From: Moorella mulderi DSM 14980 | GTDB lineage: Bacteria; Bacillota; DSM-521; Neomoorellales; Neomoorellaceae | DNA: 64,000 nt | Direction of reading: 5' to 3' | Assembly (NCBI RefSeq): GCF_001594015.1 | Contig: NZ_LTBC01000001.1 | Coordinates: 548,037 to 612,036 of the forward strand | Shown here: positions 42,819 to 52,352 of the stretch, in pieces | How the letters are laid out: every line of letters starts with the position of its first letter | How positions within the stretch are numbered: position 1 is the first letter of the stretch | Notes under the pieces: model-generated | Databases searched by the model: none | Seen by the model: the letters and a program-made list of their open reading frames with translations, nothing else | Told to the model about the DNA's origin: nothing | Program-made: the position numbers and the translations under genes

Positions 42819-43271
42819 ATGAAGGTTATTTTAACTGCTGATGTGCCCAAACTGGGCAACCGGGGGGCAGTAGTGGAAGTAGCCGAGGGCTACGCCCGTA
42901 ATTATCTCTTACCCCGGGGCCTGGCGGTGGAAGCTACTGCCGGGCGCATGAAGGAATTAAACCGGGAAAAGAAACGCCAGGAAGAGAAAAAGAGCCAGGA
43001 ACTGGAACAGGCCCGGCGCCAGGCCGGCCAGCTCAACGGCGCCCTGGTCCAGGTGACCACCCGCGCCGGTGATAAGGGCAAACTTTTTGGTTCGGTTACC
43101 AATAAAGAAATAGCCCAGGCAATTAAAAACACTTTTCATCTGGACATCGACAGGCGTAAAATAGATCTTAAAGAGCCCATCAAGGCCCTGGGTAATTATG
43201 AAGTTACCTTGAAATTGCATCCTGAGGTCCAGGCCCGCCTGCGGGTACAGGTGGTGGCAGAGGGGAGTTAA
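42819..43271 (+). CDS. rplI: Large ribosomal subunit protein L9
   Basis: Binds domain V of 23S rRNA near the L1 stalk. The N-terminal globular domain has GNRGAVVEVAEGYARNYLLPRGLA. A long charged connecting helix and the C-terminal domain (KLFGSVTNKEIAQAI) follow; 150 residues is standard. ATG 42819 gives the canonical MKVIL; GTG 42816 directly before it has slightly better spacing from AAGGAG. It is followed by lonC after 3 nt. Confidence 0.95.
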   Translation: MKVILTADVPKLGNRGAVVEVAEGYARNYLLPRGLAVEATAGRMKELNREKKRQEEKKSQELEQARRQAGQLNGALVQVTTRAGDKGKLFGSVTNKEIAQAIKNTFHLDIDRRKIDLKEPIKALGNYEVTLKLHPEVQARLRVQVVAEGS

Positions 43272-43274
43272 GCC

Positions 43275-45239
43275 ATGTCAGAAAATATAACCGCAGCTAT
43301 TGACGCCGGTAAAGAAGTCCTGCCAGTCCTGGCCAGTGACCGTCATTTGCTGGAGCGCCAGGTGGCCGCTTTATACGGTGTTTTATGTGATATTTACGGC
43401 ACGGACAAAGTAGTTTTAAGGGCCAGCAAGCTGGAAGCCCTGGATTTAATCCGTTCCGGCGACCTGGCGGCCAGGGTCCTGGCCCTGGAAAAATTGATCT
43501 ATGAGGACCCCACCATCAATGATTTGCCGGCCGAAGAAGAGATACCCCAGGTCCTGACAGCCCTGCAGGAAGAATTAGCCGACTTTATTGCCCGGCGGAC
43601 GGTGGAAGAAAAGCTGGAGCAGCGCATTGCCGAAAGGATGCAGGAGCGCCATGAAGAGTATATCCAGGAGATTCGCCGCCAGGTTCTAAAGGAAAATAAC
43701 GGGCCGGAAAACGCCCAGACCCTTAAAAAACTGGCTATTCTGGAAAAGATGTCCCGGATAACCCTTTCCCGGACGGCCCTGGAAGCCCTGCGGCCCCGGC
43801 GCCTGGAGGAAATCGTCGGCCAGGACCAGGCCGTGCAGGCCATACTCGCTAAACTCGCTTCTCCCTTTCCCCAGCACATGATTATCTACGGCCCGCCGGG
43901 GGTAGGGAAAACGACGGCGGCCCGCCTGGCCCTGGAAGAAGCCAAGAAGATAAGCAGTTCCCCCTTTAAACCCCAGGCGCCCTTTGTTGAGGTGGACGGT
44001 ACCACTTTGCGCTGGGATCCCCGGGAAGTGACCAACCCTCTTTTGGGCTCGGTCCATGATCCCATTTACCAGGGAGCGCGGCGGGACCTGGCCGAGAGCG
44101 GGGTGCCGGAGCCCAAACTGGGGCTGGTGACGGAGGCCCATGGCGGCATACTCTTTATTGACGAGATCGGGGAAATGGATCCCCTGCTCCTCAACAAGCT
44201 CCTCAAGGTCCTGGAAGATAAGCGGGTAGAATTTGATTCCTCCTACTATGACCCGGGCGATGAAAGTGTGCCCCGTTATATTAAAAAACTCTTTGAAGAA
44301 GGAGCCCCGGCTGATTTTATCCTTATCGGCGCTACGACCCGGGAGCCGGAGGAACTGAACCCGGCCCTGCGCTCCCGCTGCGCTGAGGTGTTTTTTGAAC
44401 CCCTCACGCCGGCCCACATCCAGACCATTATTAAAGAAGCCGCGGGCCGGCTGGGGGTTAAACTGGAACCGGCGGTACCGGAACTAATCTCCGAATATAC
44501 CATTGAAGGCCGCAAGGCCATCAATATCCTGGCAGAAGCTTACGGCCTCAGTCTCTACCAGCAGCAGCGGAAGAAAGGCCGCCGGCGCCGGCTGATTACG
44601 GTAGACCATGTCATGCAGGTCTTAAGAAGCGCCCGCCTGACGCCCTATACTACCGTTAAGGCCAAGGATACGCCGGAAGTCGGCCGGGTGCTGGGCCTGG
44701 CCGTGGCCGGCTTTGTGGGTTCGGTCCTGGAGATTGAGGCCATGGCCTTCCCGGCCCGGGAACCGGGGAAAGGCAACATCCGCTTTAATGAGACGGCCGG
44801 TAGCATGGCCCGGGACTCCGTGTTCAATGCCGCCGTGGTATTTCGCCTGCTGACGGGGGAGGATTTATACAACTATGACGTCCACGTTAATATTGTGGGC
44901 GGGGCCAATATCGACGGTCCCTCGGCCGGCCTGGCCATTACCGCTGCCATTATCAGTGCCGTCCAGGAGCGGCCGGTGCGCCAGGATATCGCCGTGACGG
45001 GGGAAATCTCCATCCAGGGAAAAGTCAAGCCGGTAGGCGGGGTGCTGGAGAAAATCTATGGCGCCAAGCAGGCCGGGATGAAAATGGTTTTAATCCCGGC
45101 AGAAAATGCGGCCGAGGTGCCGGCCAGCATAAAGGGGATTGACATCCGGCCCGTGGCTACTGTGGCCGAGGCCCTGGATTACCTGCTGCTGGCGACGGCC
45201 AAGGCAAAAGGCCGGCGGCGGTCGCGGGCGGGAGCCTGA
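43275..45239 (+). CDS. lonC: Lon-family ATP-dependent protease (LonC type)
   Basis: A 654-residue protease with a single polypeptide AAA+ module and a C-terminal Lon protease domain. Walker [10 protein letters not shown] is at 206-214 and the catalytic Ser550 lies in DGPSAGLAI, with a Lys about 43 residues later ([11 protein letters not shown]). Residues 1-175 form a coiled-coil-rich N-domain, unlike the LAN domain of LonA. LonC proteins of thermophiles may degrade unfolded proteins with little ATPase activity. It lies between rplI and dnaB with 3-5 nt gaps, so expression is coupled. Confidence 0.9.
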   Translation: MSENITAAIDAGKEVLPVLASDRHLLERQVAALYGVLCDIYGTDKVVLRASKLEALDLIRSGDLAARVLALEKLIYEDPTINDLPAEEEIPQVLTALQEELADFIARRTVEEKLEQRIAERMQERHEEYIQEIRRQVLKENNGPENAQTLKKLAILEKMSRITLSRTALEALRPRRLEEIVGQDQAVQAILAKLASPFPQHMIIYGPPGVGKTTAARLALEEAKKISSSPFKPQAPFVEVDGTTLRWDPREVTNPLLGSVHDPIYQGARRDLAESGVPEPKLGLVTEAHGGILFIDEIGEMDPLLLNKLLKVLEDKRVEFDSSYYDPGDESVPRYIKKLFEEGAPADFILIGATTREPEELNPALRSRCAEVFFEPLTPAHIQTIIKEAAGRLGVKLEPAVPELISEYTIEGRKAINILAEAYGLSLYQQQRKKGRRRRLITVDHVMQVLRSARLTPYTTVKAKDTPEVGRVLGLAVAGFVGSVLEIEAMAFPAREPGKGNIRFNETAGSMARDSVFNAAVVFRLLTGEDLYNYDVHVNIVGGANIDGPSAGLAITAAIISAVQERPVRQDIAVTGEISIQGKVKPVGGVLEKIYGAKQAGMKMVLIPAENAAEVPASIKGIDIRPVATVAEALDYLLLATAKAKGRRRSRAGA

Positions 45240-45244
45240 AAGCT

Positions 45245-46579
45245 ATGGCAGACGAGCTGGAAAAAGTCCCTCCCCAGAGCCTCGAGGCCGAGCAGTCAGT
45301 CCTGGGGGCCATTATGCTGGACCGGGAGGCATTGCTTTCCGTCCTGGAAATCCTTAAAGTCGAAGACTTTTACCGGGAAGCCCACCGGTTGATTTACCGC
45401 GCCATCCTGGACCTCAATGAGCGCGGTGAGGCCGTCGACCTCCTGACGGTAACGGAAGAACTCCGCCGCCAGGGCCAGCTGGAGGTAGCAGGCGGGGCTG
45501 CTTATTTGACCTCCCTGACGGGCGATGTACCCAGTGTGGCTAATGCCGGCTATTATGCCCGCCTGGTAGCGGAAAAAGCCACTTTAAGGGCCCTGGTGCA
45601 GGCAGCCGGCCGCATTACCGAACTGGCCTTGAGCGAAGCCGGGGAAGTGGACCAGATTTTAGATGAGGCTGAACGTCTAATTTTTGAGGTGGCCGGTGGC
45701 CGGCGCCGCAGCGGCTTTGTGCCCATTAAAGAGGTCCTGCTGCAAACCTTTGAGCAACTGGAGCGTTTGAGCGCCCATAAGGGTGAAGTTACCGGCGTGC
45801 CCACCTTCCATGACCTGGACCGCCTTCTTTCCGGCCTGCAGCCTTCCGACCTGATTATCTGCGCTGCCCGGCCGGGGATGGGTAAGACCTCTTTCTGCCT
45901 GAATATTGCCCAGCAAGTGGCTGTCAAACAAAAGCTGCCGGTGGCCATTTTCAGCCTGGAGATGTCCCGGGAGCAGGTGGTGCAGCGCATGCTGGCTGCT
46001 GAAGCCATGGTGGAGCAGCACCGCCTGCGGACGGGCTTTTTAACCGAAGACGACTGGGCGCGGCTGGTCAATGCCGCCGGTATCCTGGGGGAGGCCCCCA
46101 TCTATATTGACGATACCCCGGCCCTCTCGGCCCTGGAGGTGCGGGCCAAGGCCAGGCGGCTGCAATCAGAAAGCGGCCTGGGCCTGGTGGTAGTCGACTA
46201 CCTGCAGCTCATGCAGGCCCACCGCCGGGTGGACAGCCGCCAGCAGGAAATTGCCCTTATCTCCCGGGCCATGAAGGCCCTGGCCCGGGAGCTAAACGTT
46301 CCCGTCCTGGTCCTATCCCAGTTGAACCGCGGTGTCGAGCAGCGCCAGGATAAACGCCCGGTTATGGCCGACCTCCTGGAGAGCGGGGCCATTGAGGCTG
46401 ATGCCGATGTCATTATTTTCCTTTACCGGCCCCAGTATTACGACCCCGACACCGATAAAAAAGGGATTGCCGAAGTTATCGTGGCCAAGCACCGCAATGG
46501 GCCGGTAGGAACGGTGGAAATGGCCTTTTTGCCTGAATTTACCAAATTTGTCGACCTGGCCCCGGAACCTGCCCCCTGA
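45245..46579 (+). CDS. dnaB: Replicative DNA helicase
   Basis: Hexameric helicase at the replication fork, 444 residues, the usual DnaB length. The N-terminal domain begins PPQSLEAEQSVLGAIMLD. RecA-like motifs are ARPGMGKTS (Walker A), VVVDYLQLM (Walker B) and LSQLNRGVEQR. There is no sign of an intein. It starts 5 nt after lonC and ends the rplI-lonC-dnaB unit. Confidence 0.96.
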   Translation: MADELEKVPPQSLEAEQSVLGAIMLDREALLSVLEILKVEDFYREAHRLIYRAILDLNERGEAVDLLTVTEELRRQGQLEVAGGAAYLTSLTGDVPSVANAGYYARLVAEKATLRALVQAAGRITELALSEAGEVDQILDEAERLIFEVAGGRRRSGFVPIKEVLLQTFEQLERLSAHKGEVTGVPTFHDLDRLLSGLQPSDLIICAARPGMGKTSFCLNIAQQVAVKQKLPVAIFSLEMSREQVVQRMLAAEAMVEQHRLRTGFLTEDDWARLVNAAGILGEAPIYIDDTPALSALEVRAKARRLQSESGLGLVVVDYLQLMQAHRRVDSRQQEIALISRAMKALARELNVPVLVLSQLNRGVEQRQDKRPVMADLLESGAIEADADVIIFLYRPQYYDPDTDKKGIAEVIVAKHRNGPVGTVEMAFLPEFTKFVDLAPEPAP

Positions 46580-46686
46580 TGCCCATGCCCACCCTGCCCA
46601 AATATGTAGCTGCCCTGGCCAGTATTTTTTTCTTTCCCCCGGCGCAGACTATCCCCGGAAATGTAAATAGTGAAAGGGGTAGTCAG

Positions 46687-47013
46687 GTGGCCAGGGTCAT
46701 TGGCATTATGCCCAACCAGGAACAGGTGGGCGGGCTCATTGATAGCCTGAAAAACGCCGGTTTTGACCGCAAGGATATGGTTGTCGCCAGTTTGTCCAGG
46801 TCCTTTACGGACTGGGAAAATCCTGATGAAATAGCTTACCTCAAAACCGAACGGGATGAACTCTGGCAGGAGGGGACCGATACCTATACGGACTTCCTGG
46901 CAGCCTCTGCCGGGCAGGGTGTAGCGGTAGCCGTTGAGGCACCGCGCCATGAACTGGCCCGCATCCGGGAAATTATGGAGCAAAACGGGGCTGCGAAAAT
47001 TATCCAGGATTAA
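46687..47013 (+). CDS. Conserved hypothetical small protein
   Basis: A 108-residue soluble protein: ARVIGIMPNQEQVGGLIDSL, an acidic middle, then GVAVAVEAPRHELARIREIM. The alternating beta-alpha pattern and the wording around the first strand faintly recall stress-protein domains of the YflT type, but I would not assign a function. GTG 46687 follows AAGGGG; the frame continues upstream to the dnaB stop without coding character. A terminator follows, so it is a single-gene unit or the end of the dnaB unit. Confidence 0.65.
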   Translation: MARVIGIMPNQEQVGGLIDSLKNAGFDRKDMVVASLSRSFTDWENPDEIAYLKTERDELWQEGTDTYTDFLAASAGQGVAVAVEAPRHELARIREIMEQNGAAKIIQD

Positions 47014-47017
47014 GGTA

Positions 47018-47051
47018 AAGCCGCGGTCTGGAGGGATCGCGGCTTCTTTTT
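47018..47051 (+). terminator. Intrinsic terminator
   Basis: AAGCCGCGGTC/GATCGCGGCTT (one imperfect pair) is followed by CTTTTTG, directly after the small hypothetical gene. Confidence 0.8.
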
Positions 47052-47163
47052 GCTTTATTGGGAGGAATAGCTGGAAAAAAGACGAAATAATAAAAGCGAT
47101 AGAAAGGGATTTCCTCGCCGAAAACGCCGGTATTAGCCGGTATGGTTTGTGAGGGGGTGTCTT

Positions 47164-47724
47164 ATGGAAGTCAACATTGCCGGTACCCTGCTTAAACTCC
47201 TCCAGGGGGATATTGTCGAGCAGGATGTCGAGGCCATTGTCAATGCCGCCAATACCGGCCTGTGGGGTGGCAGTGGCGTCGACGGCGCCATCCACCGGGC
47301 CGGGGGACCGGCCATTGCGGCAGAGTGCCGCCGCATCCGGGAGGAGCAGGGCGGCTGCCCCACCGGCCGAGCGGTCATCACCTCCGGCGGTTTCCTCAAG
47401 GCGCGCTACGTTATCCATACCGTAGGTCCCATCTGGCACGGTGGCCGGCAAGGAGAAGATGAGCTGCTGGCCAGTGCCTACCGCAGCAGCCTCCAGCTTG
47501 CCCGGGAGCGTGGAATCAAATCCCTGGCCTTTCCTTCCATCAGCACCGGGGCTTACCGCTTCCCAGTGGAGCGAGCCGCCGGGATAGCCATGGCCACGGT
47601 AAAGGATTTTTTGACTACCAATCCGGGTACCTTTAGCGAAGTACGTTTTGTCCTTTTTTCCCGGCCGGTTCTGGTAGCCTACGAACAGGCCCTGGCGGAG
47701 GTATTAGCTTCCGGCCCGCAATAA
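47164..47724 (+). CDS. Macro domain protein (ADP-ribose deacetylase type)
   Basis: A 186-residue single macro domain similar to YmdB, which hydrolyses O-acetyl-ADP-ribose and removes ADP-ribose from proteins. The ADP-ribose loops are visible: DVEAIVNAANTGLWGGSGVDGAIHRAGG and AFPSISTGAYRFPVE. ATG 47164 has GAGGGGG 7 nt upstream. No ADP-ribosyltransferase partner is adjacent, so the target is unknown. Confidence 0.92.
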   Translation: MEVNIAGTLLKLLQGDIVEQDVEAIVNAANTGLWGGSGVDGAIHRAGGPAIAAECRRIREEQGGCPTGRAVITSGGFLKARYVIHTVGPIWHGGRQGEDELLASAYRSSLQLARERGIKSLAFPSISTGAYRFPVERAAGIAMATVKDFLTTNPGTFSEVRFVLFSRPVLVAYEQALAEVLASGPQ

Positions 47725-47923
47725 TACCCGGTGATAAGACAGCGTTTGTGGCCGGGGCTTCTTGCAATGGCGCCGCTACCGCAGTAAGTTAAGTATTACT
47801 TAATTGTGAAATCGGGTACAAAAGCGGAGTGAAAGCGGCGAGGATGTGGAGAAAAAGCGGGGCAAAGCAGTTAAGTATCGTTTAAGGGCATTGGATGAAG
47901 CGAATAAAAAAGGATGATTTGCT

Positions 47924-49006
47924 ATGCGTACTGGTACTGCCAGCCTGCCCCTGCATGGCGGCCACTGCCCGCCCTGGCTTTTTGAACGCATGAAACGCCT
48001 GGGGCCGGCCATCCTGGAGGTAATTGTCCGGGAATACGGCCCCCAGGAGGTTTTAAGGCGCCTGAGCGATCCGCACTGGTTCCAGGCCTTTGGCTGTGTC
48101 CTGGGCTTTGACTGGCATTCCTCGGGCTTAACTACCACCCTCTGCGGCGCCCTTAAGGAGGGTATACGCGACCGGGAAAAGGACCTGGGCCTGGTCATTG
48201 CCGGGGGCAAGGGCCGCACTTCCCGCCGGACACCGGAGGAAATCGCCACGGCGGCCGACAGGCTGGCCCTGACCTCTTTACAACCCGGAGATTTAGTATA
48301 CGCCAGCAGGATGGCCGCTAAAGTCGACAATACCGCCCTCCAGGACGGCTACCAGCTCTACCATCACGTTTTTATCTTCACCTTTGACGGCCGGTGGGCC
48401 GTCGTCCAGCAGGGGATGAATGAAATGACGCGCCTGGCCCGCCGCTACCACTGGCTGGGCGAAGGGGTAAAGGACTTTGTCTGCGAACCCCATGCCGCTG
48501 TTTGCTGCGATGCGAAGGGAGAGGTGCTGAACATGGTGGCCAGTGAGGGGCAGGCCTCCCGCCAGGTGGTGACGGAGCTGGCCCGGCAGCGGCCGCAAAA
48601 GGTAGTAGCCGAGTTTAACCGCATCCTGGAAAGGGAGTTGCCCAATCTCTCCCTCCCCTGGCGCCATGATGTTCCCCGGGCGAGCTACCTCAATAAAGCC
48701 CTGCTCAAAGTATATGCCGCCCAGCCCCGGGATTTTGCCGCAGTCCTGGGCGTGGAAGGCGTGGGCCCCAAAACCGTCCGCGCCCTGGCCATGGTAGCCG
48801 AGGTGGCCTACGGCGCGCCGGCCAGCTTCCGTGATCCCGTCCGGTACAGCTTCAGCCACGGCGGCAAGGACGGCCACCCCTACCCGGTAGACCGCCGGGT
48901 GTATGATCACTCCATCGCCGTCCTGGAGCGGGCCCTGGCCGCAGCGAAGATTGGCCGGACTGACAAGCTCCAGGCCTTAAAACGGCTGGCTAAAATTTCC
49001 CCGTAA
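47924..49006 (+). CDS. DUF763 domain-containing protein
   Basis: A 360-residue protein of the DUF763 family found in archaea and thermophilic bacteria. The N-terminus RTGTASLPLHGGHCPPWLFERM and the C-terminal YSFSHGGKDGHPYPVDR are typical. A helix-hairpin-helix-like segment (VLGVEGVGPKTVRALAMVAE) near residue 270 suggests DNA or RNA binding. No activity is known to me. AAAGGATGATTTGCT precedes the ATG; the 199-bp gap before it has only a doubtful 23-codon frame. Confidence 0.85.
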   Translation: MRTGTASLPLHGGHCPPWLFERMKRLGPAILEVIVREYGPQEVLRRLSDPHWFQAFGCVLGFDWHSSGLTTTLCGALKEGIRDREKDLGLVIAGGKGRTSRRTPEEIATAADRLALTSLQPGDLVYASRMAAKVDNTALQDGYQLYHHVFIFTFDGRWAVVQQGMNEMTRLARRYHWLGEGVKDFVCEPHAAVCCDAKGEVLNMVASEGQASRQVVTELARQRPQKVVAEFNRILERELPNLSLPWRHDVPRASYLNKALLKVYAAQPRDFAAVLGVEGVGPKTVRALAMVAEVAYGAPASFRDPVRYSFSHGGKDGHPYPVDRRVYDHSIAVLERALAAAKIGRTDKLQALKRLAKISP

Positions 49007-49025
49007 AGGTCCTGCCCTGGTAAAA

Positions 49026-49062
49026 AAACCGCCACGTAGCGCCCTTAACTACGTGGCGGTTT
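49026..49062. terminator. Bidirectional terminator DUF763 / hcp
   Basis: A 14-bp perfect stem (49026-49039 with 49049-49062) is flanked by A-rich and T-rich ends, serving both convergent genes. Confidence 0.88.
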
Positions 49063-49066
49063 ATTA

Positions 49067-50350
49067 TTAACCCAGGATATCTTTCAGGTCCTGTTCCGGC
49101 GTGGTAATAGGCTTCAGGTTGTAGTTTTCCTGCAGGACCTTCAGCACATTGGGTGTCAGGAAGGCCGGCAGGGAGGGGCCGATGCGGATGTTCTTTATAC
49201 CAAGGTGCAGCAGGGTCAGCAGGATGGCCACGGCTTTCTGCTCGAACCAGGACAGGACCAGGCTCAAGGGCAGCTCGTTGACGCTGCAGTTAAAGGCTCC
49301 GGCCAGGGCCAGGGCCACCTGGAGGGCTGAATAGGCGTTATTGCACTGTCCTATATCGATGAGGCGCGGGATGCCGCCAATATCGCCCAGTTCGAGGTGA
49401 TTGAAGCGGTACTTGCCGCAGCCCAGGGTCAGGACCACGCAGTCCCCCGGTACCTTCTCCACGAATTCAGTGTAGTAATTACGGCCTGGCTTGGCCCCGT
49501 CGCAGCCGCCCACCAGGAAGAAGTGACGGATCTTGCCGGCCTTGACGGCATCGATCACCTGGCCGGCTATGCTTAAGATAGCTGTGTGGTGGAAACCGGT
49601 GGTCAATTCGCCGCCGGCCTTTTCCTCCAGGGGCGGCAGGGCTTTCGCCTTTTCAATAACCGGCGTAAAGTCGCGGTTTTTAATATGGGTTACTCCCGGC
49701 AGGCCGGCAATGCCACAGGTAAACATGCGCTCCCGGTAAGATTCCTTGGGGATCAACACGCAGTTAGTCGTACCCAGGATGGCGCCGGGGAACTCTTCAA
49801 ATTCTTTTTTCTGGTTCTGCCAGGCCGAGCCATAGTTGCCCACCAGGTGGGGGAACTTCTTCAGTTCCGGGTAGGCATGGGCCGGCAGCATTTCCCCGTG
49901 GGTATAGACGTTAATCCCCGTACCTTCCGTCTGCCGCAGGAGTTCATAGAGGTCCAGCAGGTCGTGGCCGGTAACGAGAATACCCGGACCTTTCTTAGTG
50001 CCGGTAGATACTTTCGTCGGGACCGGGGCGCCAAAACGCTCTACATGTGCTTTATCCAATAATTCCATGACCTTGAGGTTCACGGCCCCGACTTTTAAGG
50101 CCATCTCTATATGACGGTTAAGATCAAAGTCGACGTTGGTTAGCGTGGTAAATAAAGCTTCATGCATAAAGGCGTCTACTTCTTCGTCCCTGGCGCCCAG
50201 TTCCCGGGCATGGTAGGCATAGGCGGCAATACCTTTAAGGCCGATGAGGATGGTATCCTGCAGGCTGGCGATATCTTCGTTCTTACCGCAAACGCCTGCC
50301 CTGGTGCAGCCGGTACCGCCGGCTGTCTGCTCGCACTGGTAACAAAACAT
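49067..50350 (-). CDS. hcp: Hydroxylamine reductase (hybrid cluster protein)
   Basis: A hybrid-cluster protein that reduces hydroxylamine, and in E. coli NO, part of nitrosative-stress defence. The 427-residue length marks the short class. The N-terminal cluster motif is C3-x2-C6-x8-C15-x5-C21, followed by hybrid-cluster ligands in the C-terminal half (NCVLIP, LVGGCDGAKPGRNYY, LTLGCGKYRF). ATG 50350 has AGGGGGAG upstream on the minus strand; an upstream in-frame ATG at 50431 lies inside the operator. A CRP/FNR-type palindrome at 50417-50432 suggests activation by an HcpR-like regulator. Confidence 0.95.
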   Translation of the reverse strand: MFCYQCEQTAGGTGCTRAGVCGKNEDIASLQDTILIGLKGIAAYAYHARELGARDEEVDAFMHEALFTTLTNVDFDLNRHIEMALKVGAVNLKVMELLDKAHVERFGAPVPTKVSTGTKKGPGILVTGHDLLDLYELLRQTEGTGINVYTHGEMLPAHAYPELKKFPHLVGNYGSAWQNQKKEFEEFPGAILGTTNCVLIPKESYRERMFTCGIAGLPGVTHIKNRDFTPVIEKAKALPPLEEKAGGELTTGFHHTAILSIAGQVIDAVKAGKIRHFFLVGGCDGAKPGRNYYTEFVEKVPGDCVVLTLGCGKYRFNHLELGDIGGIPRLIDIGQCNNAYSALQVALALAGAFNCSVNELPLSLVLSWFEQKAVAILLTLLHLGIKNIRIGPSLPAFLTPNVLKVLQENYNLKPITTPEQDLKDILG

Positions 50351-50416
50351 GGTTTCTCCCCCTTTGGTGGAATTTTTCAGGACGACCTTATCATAAATGA
50401 AAGGGCTAAAATAAAC

Positions 50417-50432
50417 TGTGACCTGGGTCACA
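50417..50432 (-). promoter_or_regulatory. HcpR/CRP-FNR-type operator of hcp
   Basis: TGTGACCTGGGTCACA is a near-perfect palindrome of the TGTGA-N6-TCACA type. On the minus strand a TATGAT -10 element lies at 50395-50390, predicting a start near 50383. The operator is then centred about 41.5 bp upstream, the place of a class II activator. The regulator gene is not in the window. Confidence 0.65.
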
Positions 50433-50588
50433 ATTATACCCAGATTTGATCAAATACCCGGACGCCCCCGGACGCCGGAGCAAGTAACTTCTTGCAAATC
50501 AGAACTGGTACTAGCAGGAAATCCAGTATTGGTGTCGAAAAACCTTAAATACGGCCAGTAATTAACAAAAAAGGGCGGAGGTTGCGGT

Positions 50589-51582
50589 ATGGACGGAAAT
50601 TCCCCCCGGCCATTGGGAGCTGGATTAGATACATATCATTTTCAACCGGCAACCAGCCAGCCGTTGGGGAGTTATCATCAGCCGTTACCAATAGAGAAGC
50701 CGGTAGGGATGACAGGCGTGCCCGACGGGCCGGTAGGGGAAATTTACCAGGAAGCCCAGGAAGCCCTGAGCGATGTCTACCACCGCTGCCGCCTGGGTAA
50801 TCAGCTGGAAGTAAAAAACTATCCAGGAGATAGTAGCCGACTTTCTCAACCGGATGCAGGACAACCAGGACATGTTTTTGCAGATGGCCATGCTTAAGGA
50901 CCTGGACCCATATTCTTCGCGCCATTCCCTGAATGTAACTGTCCTGGCTACCCTCCTCGGTTCAAAATTAGGCCTCTCCCAGGATGAACTCCTGGTCATC
51001 GGTGTTGGCGCCATGCTCCACGACGTGGGCAAATTGGAAGTACCGCCGGCAGTTTTATTAAAGCCCGGCAAGCTAACTGCCGAGGAGTTTGCCATTATCA
51101 AGCGCCATCCCCAGGCCGGTTATGAGCGGCTGGACGGCGTGGTCAGCGAAGCGGTTCGCCGGGTGGCCCGGGATCACCATGAACGCTGTAACGGCAGTGG
51201 TTACCCCAAAGGATTAAACCGGGAAGAATTAAGCCTGGCCGCCCGGTGCGTCGCCATTGCCGATGTTTACGACGCCGTAACTACCGACCGCTGCTACCGG
51301 CCCAGGTATCTCCCCCATGAAGGCATGGAATTGTTAATGGTAGAAAGTACCATGGGCAACCTGGACCTGGAGCTGGTACGGGTCTTTTTGCAGGCCATTG
51401 CCAGTTACCCGGTGGGGACTACGGTACGGTTGACGACCGGTGAAATCGCCCGGGTAATAGCCCAGGAGCCGGAGGTACCCATGCGCCCGGTGGTCAAGGT
51501 GCTGCAGCCCCGGCGCCGGGCCGGTGAGATTATCCGCCTCCTGACCAATCCTTCTATCTTAATTGTCGAGGCTGAACCCTAG
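50589..51582 (+). pseudogene. HD-GYP domain phosphodiesterase gene, frameshifted
   Basis: Codons from 50589 read to GNQLEVK; then one extra A in the A6 run 50813-50818 shifts the frame. Removing it continues as TIQEIVADFLNRMQDNQ into the HD-GYP domain that ends at 51582. The domain has MLHDVGK and HHERCNGSGYPKGL, motifs of cyclic-di-GMP phosphodiesterases, plus a C-terminal beta-rich tail. The restored protein would be about 330 residues. A sequencing slip, a true mutation, slippage on A6, or internal initiation at ATG 50854 are all possible. Confidence 0.8.
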
Positions 51583-51670
51583 TTCATTTCGTAAAAACTG
51601 GGTGTTGGCGGGGCGGCAGGGGTATGCTAATATTAGGGTACCGGTCAACCTGGATGGCGGAGATGATTGG

Positions 51671-52186
51671 ATGCCGGTTAGGGAAAAAGATTTTGCGACG
51701 GCTTACCTGGGTTTGGGCTCCAACCTGGGTGACCGGGAAGGGAATTTGCAGCGGGCCGTAGCAATACTTACGGCCACCGAAGGGATCGAGGTGGAACGCC
51801 TTTCTTCCTGGTATGAGACGGCCCCGGTGGGCAAGACCGACCAGGGATGGTTTTTAAACGGGGTGGCCAAAATCAAGACCACCATGCTCCCGCGGGAGTT
51901 GCTGCTTACTGTCCTGGCTATAGAGCAGCGCCTGGGCCGGGTGCGGCGGGAGCGCTGGGGACCCCGGAATATTGATATCGACATCTTGCTTTACGATGAT
52001 TTAACAGTTAATGAACCGGACCTGGCAATCCCCCACCCCAGGCTGATGGAGCGGGCCTTCGTCCTGATACCCCTGGCCGAAATAGCCCCGGAGCTTATTT
52101 TACCCGACGGCCGGCCGGCAGGCGTGGCCGCTGCAGGTCCTTTTCCCGGGCAGGAAGTATTGCCTTACAGGGGTAACAGGTGTTAA
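51671..52186 (+). CDS. folK: 2-amino-4-hydroxy-6-hydroxymethyldihydropteridine diphosphokinase
   Basis: Transfers diphosphate from ATP to hydroxymethyl-dihydropterin, the step before DHPS (folP at 2.1 kb). The 171-residue protein has YLGLGSNLGDREGNL, RRERWGPRNIDIDILLYDD and PHPRLMERAFVL, all diagnostic. ATG 51671 has GGAGATG upstream; the frame extends back over the end of the HD-GYP gene without coding character. Confidence 0.95.
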   Translation: MPVREKDFATAYLGLGSNLGDREGNLQRAVAILTATEGIEVERLSSWYETAPVGKTDQGWFLNGVAKIKTTMLPRELLLTVLAIEQRLGRVRRERWGPRNIDIDILLYDDLTVNEPDLAIPHPRLMERAFVLIPLAEIAPELILPDGRPAGVAAAGPFPGQEVLPYRGNRC

Positions 52187-52305
52187 AATAAAACCGGGCG
52201 CTACCGTACAAGGAGTGCACGGGTCTGTTCCAGTCCAATAATTTATCAATTGCAGGTTTAGACCGCTTGGATCATTGGCGACCGAGACGGGTGAATGAGG
52301 GATTA

Positions 52306-52334
52306 ACTTCCGGCAGCTCGTCGGGAGTTTTTTT
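52306..52334 (+). terminator. Leader terminator/attenuator before DUF2520-panCD
   Basis: A 9-bp stem with two G-U pairs (52306-52314, 52320-52328) is followed by seven T, only 6 nt before the AGGAGGGG ribosome site of the next gene. It lies at the end of a 166-nt leader (52187-52352). That arrangement is typical of attenuation by a riboswitch or T-box, but I could not identify a known class. Confidence 0.65.
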
Positions 52335-52352
52335 GTTCCAGGAGGGGTTACC

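Noticed and set aside
47846..47917. A lysine-rich 23-codon frame with GTG start before the DUF763 gene.
   Set aside because: Too short, with no clear ribosome site and no recognised similarity.
52187..52352. T-box leader in front of DUF2520-panCD.
   Set aside because: The conserved AGGGTGG-type T-box sequence is missing, although the terminator position would fit.
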